DNA of 64,000 bases, taken from contig WPIO01000020.1 in NCBI GenBank assembly GCA_009760855.2, forward strand, positions 1,328,501 to 1,392,500, in the 5' to 3' direction. The notes under the pieces were generated by a model, which saw nothing but the letters and a program-made list of their open reading frames with translations, was not told where the DNA came from and searched no databases. This DNA is from Cristatella mucedo. Lineage: Eukaryota; Bryozoa; Phylactolaemata; Cristatellidae. Positions 11,101 through 22,885 of the stretch are shown here, piece by piece (the stretch's first letter is position 1; every line of letters begins with the position of its first letter). Position numbers and translations under genes: made by a program.

Positions 11101-14100
11101 CTGTAACTTACTACTTAAACGTCTTCCGGCCGGTGCAATAAGGCACTTGACAGTCAGTGCAAAACTCTGCAGCCAGGCTTGTCTATCGTCAGCATCACAG
11201 TTGCCACATTACACCACTTCTTGCACACCCGAACTGGCTCTCAATCACGCAGCACATCGACTTCCAGGTTTTGTCAGTAACTTTCCGGTCCCTTTATGCT
11301 CTTACCCCGGCCTACCTATCAGAATTACTTCCCAATCAGGCTAAGCATAGTACCATTTGGTCTTCTGACTCAAGTAATTTAGCTGTGCCTCTAACCTCAA
11401 ATCCTTTGGAGACCGTGCCTTTACTTCGTAAGCATCCAAAGGCTGGACCTCACTCCCGACTAACGTCACGACATCTCTTCAGTTAATGATATTTAAAAAG
11501 TAAGCTAAAAAGGACCTGTTCCCCACAGCATTTGCTGAGTCTCTGCGCTGTGTTGTGTGCTTATGCCTGCTGACTATGCATGTTAGGACTAACCAGTTGA
11601 CAAGCTTCCTTTACAGCATATATAGTGCTTAGCAATTTTTATTTAATTATCTGAGGACATGAAACAACAACATATTATTATTATTACTATTATTGTATAT
11701 CCTTCCCCGACCCAGTACACCATGGGGCAAACGGTAGGGCGTCGCCCCCTTCCCCCAAGTGGTCTTTGCCTAGGAGGTAAGGTTCTTACTCTTCACGAAC
11801 GTGGGCTCGCGTGCTTCGGTGGGCGATCCTTTATTGACCTAGCCGTTAAGGCTCTTCTGCTGCTATACAAATGAGGCTGTTAAATCAGTTAACCTTTCAA
11901 CCATCACAACGTTACCCCTGTCAATTAATTAATTAGGAGTTCGTAAAATCCGTGTCGTGCTGCAATGAAGGAGCTTTACACATATTTCTCTTCATAAAAT
12001 AGAATAAAAAATAACATATATAAATAATAGAATACAATAAAAATGCAAAACTAGCAGTCTCATCGGGGCTAAAGGCAGCTAAATATTGAGGAGATAACTT
12101 ACATCCTGTTCGGTAGCAATCTCATACGCTATCCGAAGATCACCTAGCTGGAGTGCCAATTCGAACTTGTGCTCGGGATCACAAGTAACGGCCATAGCTT
12201 GAGGTTTGAAACCCTGAAAATGACAGACTGAGAGTTAGGCTCGGGCACATTTCTGCATGCAAGTAAAACTAGCGCACGATAATAAAACTATTGATTTCCA
12301 CACCTGTTTTTCCAAAAAGAGAGCAACCCTGTTTCGCTGCTCTTTTGGTATGGTGGGCAGTACTTTATCAGCTGTGTCGAAGTCTTTGCGCATCACTGCC
12401 GTCTGGTATTCAAGGACCGATAAAAGGACAGAATAGCTCACCACATTGAGCTCCTTGTCGCCGAGATATAATCTGTTATCTTTTGGGATGTAGCCCAGCA
12501 AGTACATGACCCTGCAATCATCAGACGGCTAACAGTCCAACAACTCGAAAAAGGACTTAACTGATCTGCTACCTATGCAAGAAGTCAGATATTTTTAAAA
12601 AATTCAGTAAGATTACGCATGCGCATACCTGTCCAAATGTGCAATGGTAACAATCTCACCGCCTACATAGTAATTTAGGCGGTTCACCGAGTTTGTGTAG
12701 ATGAAGCAGTCGCCCACCCAGCAGCCCGTCTTCACGGTCTCTTCAACTTCACCAAGCACCTATTTTATATAGAAAGGAAACGTGGGCAGAGGGCATACAT
12801 AAGGCTGCAGCGCAAATATGGCATGTCAATGGCGGGGGCCTACATCGAATGCCTCCTCGATGCCATCCTCTGTGATCCCTTCGTTGGTGCTACGAGCTTT
12901 TTCAACTGCAGACGAACTGAATTTGAGGACAAAGAAGGACTCCTCGGTGCAGATACACACCAATGTGCCACTCTCGTTCCAGTATATCTACGGAAAAAAG
13001 CTCGACGATTTTAATGGGCAGTCAATAACAAGTAATGCATACACAGTGCCATGCTCAAGGTTGGGTGTTTCACCAGATAACAGTGAGACGAGATACAAGA
13101 TTCTCTTCTTCTTAAAGCTCCACTCAACAGTTAAAGATGGACAAAAGTACACACACGAAGAGGAGAATTTAGACATACATACAACGACACTATAAGATCT
13201 TACCGACAATACTAGTGTCTCGCGATGCGTATGCGCCAAAGGGCAAACACTTCGTCATGCACGAATGCACGAACACGCGATCGTGTAAAGCAAAGAGGAT
13301 GCCCTGAACGACTGTAGCACTATCACTGGGATGGGCAAGCATTGCCAGACACTGCTATCGTGCTGCCAGGCAGAAATACCAGCGAGGCTCTGATTCACAG
13401 GAAAGAGAAAGAAGGGAAACGAAACGAGAAAAAGAGTCAACTTTGCCGAGCAACTAGTAAACAGGCAAGAAGATGCAGGCTTAGCAGCCTTTGACATGAC
13501 CCGGATTCGATAGTCAGCACTCACCACTTTTGGAGTAATCTCAACTCGCCTGACCAGTTCTTGGGTTTCCCAATCGTAAAAAGCCAGTCCACTGACCGAC
13601 TTGACAGCAAGCATTGCACCGCCGAATATTCCCTCGGCGCCGAATTCGGGCTTGAACGACTTGGTCTCTTTGAAGTTTTTAAAGATTTTCACCGTGTTTG
13701 TTCCTTCTCGCGTAGCATACACAGACGAGTCATTGGACCATATGAACTCCTGGGCAGAGCCAAAGCTCTTGTTCCTTAGTGCCATGGCGGTGTAGATTAT
13801 GTACTCGCCGTCACCGCAGACGGTGACAAACCTAAAAAATGAGACAAAGACTGCTAGCAATGGCTGCTGCCATGGCGCTGCCGCCGTTCGTTTCTTATGT
13901 AGCTCACTGGCGGGCAAGCACTCGTGCACTGACGTCAATTGCCTTCTAATAAATACTGAGCTGAGAGGCGGCCACGAAGAGGAATGCATGTGCTAGCCAG
14001 GCAAGAGAGATCAAGCCAGAGCAATAGAGGGAGACCGATAGCGACCACGGCCTGCCACCATATGCAGTTTCACAAATTCCTGAGTGAGCCACGTGCAGCT

Positions 14101-17100
14101 ACCACGTGCAGCTACCACGCCCAGCTCGGAAATGTTCTGATGCAGGCAAGCACGGTATTAGTATGCTTGAATCCTGCTCAAGATAGTCGGGCACACGCCA
14201 ATTGCCATTCGTACCGCCCGTTCGGATTGTGCGATATGCTCTGAGGATAAATCTCGCAGCTGCCCATGTCCTTGACGGCAAGGGGCAGGCGCTCGCCGTC
14301 CTTAATGTCCTGGTCGGCGAGGGCCTTGATGTTGGCCTGCTGGATCTCGGCATGCTTTGCCCAGATAATTTTCCCGCCGGAATCCATCGACATGGCAGGC
14401 TCTTCGCGGCCAAGCTGGGGAAAAAAGCATGCATACGTGAGTCAGGATAGCAGGCAAGGCAGTGCAAGCAGAAGAGCTAAAACGAACACGCTAAAGTCCG
14501 GCAACGGAACAAGAAGCTGCTAGAATCCCCGAAGCTCAGGTCTCAAGTGGCAACCGAAGAAACAGCGTGCACATGGAGAAAACGATTGACAATGGAGCAA
14601 CACAACTACGCCGCGGAGCGAGGGAACCGCAATGCAAACAAAAGAGGCCACGGACGTATTATTTTTAGGTAAAATGTTTCAAATCATAGGCCAGGTTTAA
14701 GGCTGTACAATAAAAGCAATAGACCAAAACGAGCATCAACAAGACGTTAGCCCAATTAATTGTAGTGGCATTGGTCTTGAACACCCGAGTGCAGTACAGA
14801 GGTACAAGCTTGAAACACCATACAACAGAACTCGACGATTAGAGCCATCATCATGCAGTCACCAGCAGAAAACACGGTTAGAATGCAAGTCAACACCACG
14901 ATCGGTAAGAATGCCACATCATGGTTAGAATGCAAGTCGACACACGAGGCCATAGAAAATAACCAAACCGAAAGCAGAAAAAATGTCACCTTAATGATGA
15001 TGCTGCCTTCATCATAACCGATAGCCACGTTGTTTGAACCTCGCTGGCACGAAATTGTCCAAGCACGTTCCAGCCCATAGTTCAGGGTACTCTCCAGGCG
15101 ATAAGTGTTGGCATGCCACACCCTGACCGTGCCTACCAAATAAAGAAATACAGATGTTGATATTTGTTGAATGTCACGTATCTGTATGCAACTCCACAAA
15201 GCCACACAATCTGTCTGCACTCAAAAAAGCCCGCAGCTCCACGAAGCCACAAAAACTAAGTGCGCAGCACACCGGTTTTTTTAAGTGCACCCAAAGCCCA
15301 AGCATGGCAAATGCCACTTCTTACACCAGCTCTCACCAATCTGCAATGGCTGCCAATAAAGCAGTGGATCGACTTAGATTCTGTCACTCAACTTTAAGTC
15401 CCTTGATTCTCTTGTTCCGGCCTACTAACCTGAAGTTGTCTCACATCATCTCTTCCCGTTGCACCACCTTCTCTTCAGCCTCCTGTCGATTACTTGACCT
15501 TCGAACTAATTTTAGGTCACTCGGGGATAAATACCTTCAGTTGCTATGCTCCCAAAGTTTGGAATTAACTCACTGCCGACTGACAAGTCATCTCCCGATT
15601 CAACGACATTCGAAGAAGCACAAGACCTACCAGTACCGCACAGCCTTTGCTCTGTCCGAGTGAACTGTCCTTGGTTGTGGTTGTGTATTATTTAACTGCA
15701 CATCGTGACCAAGGGCAACAGTAATATGCCTTTTATTTCGCCCTCTAGTGAACCTGTCGTTTTTCTTGTGCATTTTCTTATCTGGGCATGGTTTAGTGAC
15801 TGCTACTAACTAGGGGTCCTACTAACCAGCAGCCGTGAGTATTTTGTGTGCTTTTTACAAGCTTCTCTTAGCATGATTTTTAGTTATCGTTTCTGTTGCA
15901 GAGATTAACTACTCTTTGGGCGCCATGAAAAACATTAATTCTTATTATTATCAGCAGTTTTCGGTGCATATACGGTAGCCAATAGACTTCGCTTAACGAG
16001 ACAAGGTTAAAGTAATATGCGGAGCTCAGTCAAGAAGGACAACCGAGGAAGTTATAAGCACGGAAGTACGAACACGGAATGGCAGGAAATATAGTACCGG
16101 AGTTGGCAGCACGAGAGAAGTTGTTGCAAAAGAACGGCACACGTGACGTGTCGTCCTGGGGGTTTAGTGGTGCTGAAACTGGTAAACCAGCTAGAATGAA
16201 GACGTCAAGTCATAGCAGGCACAGAACCAATTTGTGAACTACGACAACAACCCTACCCCTCAATTGATCAGATAAGGCCTGAAAGAGTGAGAAACCAGGG
16301 GCAACGGTCTGAGACGAAAACCTGCTACTGAGGTAAGTAGGGTGTCATCCTTGTTCTGATCAGAAAAAATGCACCCAGATTCCCTAGGAAAAGAAGATTT
16401 TTAGATTTCAGCGTGCAAGCATTTAACTGTCGGAATTAGTGGCTGCCTGTCCCACTGGGATGCCAGTTGAAAAATTTCTGGCTGCAGCAGGCCAGGATTA
16501 CCATCGGTGGTCAGTAATAATTGAACTAGCAGGTAGAAGGCTTATTTACGGGTGGTCTAAGGAGGGTTGCATTAACTGAAGGGATGTATTAACTTTCATT
16601 TTACAGCAAATGTAAAGCGCCTAGAGAGAGATTAAGTTCTCTGAGGGCGCTTTATCAAGTGAATTACTATTATTATTATTATTATTAACTGGGTGCTTCC
16701 AGTGCCAGTAATGGCAGCGGTAGCATTTCGTTTAGTCCTGAGCCCCGGGCATCGAGGTACTCGATTGCAAGCTAACGAAATGGGTGCTTGACAGCGCAGT
16801 AACTTAAAGTTACAAGTTTTAAAAGCCCAACAGCTGATGGGCCATACAAAAATATAGGAACGCTCTTATCTCTAGTCTCAAGAAACCCCACCATGAGAGA
16901 TTCGCTAATCACTACACATTTCATGCCAGGCGATGCAGGTCCATTTTTGATAAGCATATCCAATGACAGCTCATGCAGTCACAGCAAAAATATAATGGAA
17001 TACCAAAAGGTATAACAAATAAAAATATATACAATTCATTTGTATAGCACCAAAAGAGAACTTAATTTCTATTCAGGCGCTTCACATATGCCTCGGGGTT

Positions 17101-20100
17101 CGAGCCTACGACCTCAGTCAGACCTTGGTCGGGGCGAGAGCACCTTAACCACGGGACCAAACCAACTAGTTAATGGTCCCCATCACTCACGAAGTCGTCA
17201 AGGCAGCCTCTCTAAAGCATGAATCGGTCAGTTGCTTGCTTTCGCTACAAAAGGAAAGGATTCAACTCTAGTAGAGATCAATGACATTCACTTCCTTTGT
17301 CGAAAGGAAGAGCGATGAGAGCGTCGAGAGCTCTGTTTTCAATGCATGAGCCAGTTCGTTGGGCTCAGCCACTTAATACTTGATCGGCTACACTGTACAT
17401 GCTAATATCAGTATCCTGATTCTGCAAACACAAGCAATGCTTAAAAAACATCAAACGCTTACCATCTTCAGAGCCAGTCAAAATAATCGGCAGCTCTGGA
17501 TGGAAGGCTACGCAAGAGACGTTCTGGGCATGTCCTTCAAGTGTCTGCACACACGTTTTGTTCTGTAAAAACGGAGACAGGTGGATTTCAAGACACTCGA
17601 TCGTGCTGGTTGATATGCAAGGCAGATTTGCAAGTAAGGTACACTACCAAATGCGTACTATCACTGTTGAACATCGTCAAGGCGCAAAAGCTAAAATATT
17701 CAGTTCACAATAACACATCCTTGAAGCTAAAGGAAGCCAGAGAAGACCTTGAGCCAATGATTCCCACTAATATACCGCAATGCACAAAGCTTTCTCGCAC
17801 AATCATTTAAATGTTAAAGACCACAGCAATTGCAGACTAGCATAGCAACCTAATTTTCGCGACAAGCCTAGTCGACCCAAAATAAAAAGGACAGAGTTCA
17901 TGCGAGGCATTTCGAGCTTTCGATGTATTAAAAGTCGCCCTCAGGGTGAGAAACACCAGTGCTCTGGATGTCTTCATGCACATTCTTCTCCTATCTCACC
18001 ACATACGTCAAGTGGCAGATGCATACCATCTATACAGTCTGTCGAAATGGAAGACTTTATAAGCCTTTGGCATCTGACGTAAGAGACGGTGGTGCTCATG
18101 TCAAGTAAAGGGTATGTTGGATAATAGGTACGCTCTTTCTCTGGAGCACAATACCCTTAGTGAATGTCAAAGCGCTTTATAAGTCTGGCTGACCGTTTAG
18201 GTATACATTATGATGCTGCCCATAAGCTCACATTCCATGCACTGATTGCTCTACTGATGGCTCAATCTGCAATACATCAAGAAAGAACAATGTTGGTGAA
18301 GACTTCGATCGGCTAAGACTGAAGTTTCATGCCAGCAATATCTTACCTGATAGTCCCAGATCTTCACTTGCTTATCATCAGCACCTGATATGAGGTATGG
18401 TTTGTCTCCACCAGTGTAATAATCAATGCAATTCACACCTGCTGCATGCCCTTCCAAAGTGAAATTCGGCGTTGGCGACCCCAGCTGCCATACTTTCACT
18501 GTTTTGTCAAGCGAAGCACTGGCGAACGTGTTGTTGTCCTTCGGATTAATTTTGATTTGCATTACATAATGACTATGACCCTCAAACACTTGCGTGCAAG
18601 TCCACTTCTTTTCCCAGTCCCACAGCTTAATCGTCATGTCATCTGAAACATGGAAGTGACACACACACTTAGCACGTTTTAAGTGCCAGCAATAACGACA
18701 TAAGCTGACACATAGGCAACATACCCGGACACAGCTTCGGAATATTGCATAATTAACACCAATGACAATTGGATCTAAAATAGCATCTCGATTTAATGGC
18801 CTACAAAGAAGCACGGCAATGCTCTCCAACAGCAGTGGGAGAACATAGCACATTTTGCTCATTCAAAATTCAGTGACGGCTAAGAGGAAAAAATCAAATG
18901 CAGCAAGGTTTATTTTTAGCTTCCATTACATAACAGATATCAACAGGAAAGCGGCTTTAAGCTGGTTTATGAATCGGACAAAGCAGCATTTTAAAGTTAT
19001 AGAAGCCTTGACAGCACACAAAACATAGCAATCCCTAGAACACGTAGAAAACGTTTGAAGTAGCCGGTAAAAAAATGGCCTCATTAATAATAATATTAAT
19101 AATAATAATAATGCACTTGATAAAGCGCCAACAGAGAATTCAATCACTTTCTAGGCGCTTTCCATTTGCTGCAAAGGGAAACGCGATTGAATGGGGAGTA
19201 ATATCATTCTTGACAAACAACATGAATAACATGGTTAGGGGTGATATGCACAGGGTCAGCATGCAAGCGTGGTTAGTGGCAGCATGCACAGTGTCAGCAC
19301 GTATAAGCATATGAAGGACAAATCAAAGGGACCCACTAAATGCTTTCCTAATTAGGTGTGTTTTTAAGTTCTTTTTAAATGTGGTCAAGTCAGGGGACGT
19401 TCTGACACAAGTCGGGAGGGAGTTCCAGGCTTTGGGAGCATACGAACTAAGCGCACGGTCTCTAAAGGATTTGAGGTTTGTACGAGGTATTGGTAAACTG
19501 TTGGATTCCGAAAAGCGGGCGGTACGGTGCTTGGCCTGGTGGAGGAGTAGATCTGAGAGATAGGCTGGAGCCAAAGAATGAAGTGACGTAAAAGTGAGCG
19601 ACAAAACCTTGAAGTCGATCCGTTGTCTTGACAGGGAGCCAGTGCAGGTCGGCGAGAAGTGGTGTGATGTGGCAACTGCGATGCACACAACAGACAAGCC
19701 TAGCTGCGGAGTTTTGCACCACCTGTAATCGCCTGATTGCACATGCCGGTAGGCCAGCAAGCAGTGAGTTACAGAAGTCAAGTCGGGATGTCACAAATGC
19801 ATGGACCAATTTAGACGTGGTATCATTATGTAAACAAGCCCGAATTTTAGCAATGCTATGTAGCTGAAAGTAGGCAGACTTGACCGTGGAGCTGATGTGG
19901 TCGTCTAACGAGAGGTCACTCTGGAACATGACACCTAGATTTCGAGCTGATTCAACAGGAGATATGCTGACAGAACCACTTTTGAGCGTAAGCCTTTGGA
20001 ATTTCTGGATCACACTGGGTTTGCCCATAACTAGTAAGTTAGTTTTATCATCGTTTAGTTTTAGAAAATTTGCTGCCATCCATGTCATCAATTACATGCA

Positions 20101-22799
20101 GCAAGTGAGTTGAGAGAATTCGAGGTGCTCGAAGGTTGGGAGGGATCAAAGCAAAGGTACAACTGAGTGTCATTAACTCTACAAGCAGTGAGGAATACGT
20201 GCCTATACTCAAACATGAACTTGCAACTATTTTAACGAAACTAGAAGCCTAGAATGAGTAAGTTCCAGTCGTGTTTTAGGGCTAATCACTCCATGTAGTA
20301 AGCACTGTGGGAGTGAAGAACAGCATTCTCGGGAATGCTAATTTAGACAGTCTTTTTGCTAGTTCTGCTGGATCTCTCAGCAGCTTTTGATATCGCTATT
20401 GATAATCAAGTCCTATCCGAGTACCTAGTCTCTCGAATGGGCATCGTTGGCACTGCACAGCAACAGTTTATGTCCTATCTATTCGAGAGACTTCATAGCA
20501 TTTATGTCAGCGGGCAAAATTCATCCGACGAACCTTTGTTAGTCGACTTCTTTTCACCATATATATTCCTTGCCTTTCAGATGTATACACAAATGCAAAA
20601 TCTAGGCTTTCATTTTTAAGCAGTTGACACAGCTGTACCTGTGCTTTGATCCTTTCCTGCCATCCAGTCGAACTCTCTTGACTACCCAGCAGCATTTTTT
20701 TAAACATTCACACTGATGCAAAAATCTTCTAAAATTGTACGAAATAAAACCAACTTACTAGTTATGGGCAAACCTGGCATTACACAGAAATTAGCAAGCC
20801 TAATCCTCAACATGGTCTCAGTCAGCCCATCTCTTGTGGCACCGGCAAGCAATCTGGCTTCCATATTCCAAAGCGAGAATTCACTTGATGACCACATCAG
20901 CTCCATATTCAAAGTCAGCCTAGTTTCGTGTTTGTGCCATTGCAAACATTTGGGCCTGCTTAGACAGGCACACCATAGGCAAGCTGGTTGAAGCATGTGT
21001 GACAGCCCGCCTGGACTGATGAAACTCAGATCTATCTGCCTATGCAATATGATGGTGTATATGTAATGTAACGTATCTCTGTCTGGATCCACACAAAGCC
21101 GTAAAGACTAAGTGAGTGCTAGGCAAGAGTTTTCTAGGGCAGACTCAAAAAGCCTAAGCTTTTCGGTATGCATTCGGCAGATAACAGAACATCTCACGCA
21201 ACAAAGAGAAAGTGAGAAGCATAGCTGAATCAGGAGAGCAGTTGGGGAAGTGAGTAGCAGCAAGGAAGCAGCCACTCAAGACAGCTGGAAAGAATGTGCC
21301 ACAGCAACAGCAGGAAAGTAGAGTGTCGTTGCGTAAGAAATGTGGAAGTGAGTTTTACAGTCTAGCGCCATCCGACCAAAAGCTTCTCTCGCCAACGGTC
21401 TTTAGGCGGCAGAATGAAACAGCTAATTTATTGTCCATAGAGAACCTGAGAGCACGAGGAGGCTGAAACTGGTGTAGAAAGTTCAGCTAGGGATGAAGGA
21501 GTCAAGCTGTGGCGGGCTTTGTGGGTCAGCGTAAGAACTTCACTCTGTATACAGTTGGGTGCAAGTCTCTGGAGCTAGGCCTGTCTTTGGTGAAAGTCGC
21601 AGCTGCCGAATTACACCACTTTTCACGGACCTGCACTGGTTCCCAATAAGGCGCATATCGACTTCAAATTGCCGTCACTCAATTTACGATCCATTCATTC
21701 CTTTGCACCAGCTTAACTAAGTGAAATACTTCCTAATCAAGCTTCACACCGTACAAGATGCTCTTTTGACTCCAGTCGTTTGGCTGTGCTTCTAACCAAC
21801 ATAAAATCAATTGGAGACAGTGCCTCCAGCTAGCTGCTCCCAAAGCCCAATACTCACTTCCGACTCATGTCATGACACTCTCTGACATAATATATAAAAA
21901 GAAACTAAAAACCCACCAGCTACTCACAGCATTTTCTCTGGCACCGTGAATTGTCCTTTGTGTGCTTATATCTGCGGACACTGTGCAGGTTATCACTAAC
22001 CAATAGAATACTTCTGTTCCAGCACGTGTGATCTGATTAAGAGATTAAGTTTTCTTAGGATGTTATGATTATTGTTGCTGATGCCGGTGCCCCTTCGGCC
22101 TCTACCCCATGGCGATATTAGCCATGAGTGTATCAGTTCGTGCTCATACACAAAAGGTATTCTCTTCGAGCTACACATGTACGGACGAAGACAGGCGTTA
22201 ATGTGCAGCATTTTGCAAACAATACGGACAATCAGAATACAAATCTTTAAAGACTGATTAATTGCACATCTTTCATATATACATTAAAATTATTAGGGCA
22301 CTCTATGGAAAAAGTAACATAAAACCCCACTTCACTTACCACTGCTTGTCAGAATGTACGGCTGCGTCGGGTGAGCGGCAATTGATCGCAAGTAGTCGGA
22401 GTGAGCCTCAAATTGATGGACACGCTCTAAGGTGTTGTAGTTAAAAATTCGGACATGAAGGTCGTCCTACGAAGCACACTTTAACTGTTGAATAAGGCAG
22501 TGCAGGAAAAACAAAAAGTAACTACTAAATCTGTCAATTGTGAGGACGACAGTATCAATAACACAGCAATGAGCAAGAAATACGTTTAAAGCCATAATAA
22601 TGGCATCGATCGATATCACACAGCACTTTAAAATGACAGCTACATCGCTTGCTAGGCACTCTACATGGGATTAATAGGAAGCATGTATACTATTTGCTAT
22701 CGTTACATGCACAATCTTAGGGAGTACGAGCACATTAAGGTTCGTTCGTAAGCCTGTGTTTGAAGAAACAGGTGGGTTTTTGTGTTGCTTTAAATGTGT

Positions 22800-22885
<86 letters not shown>
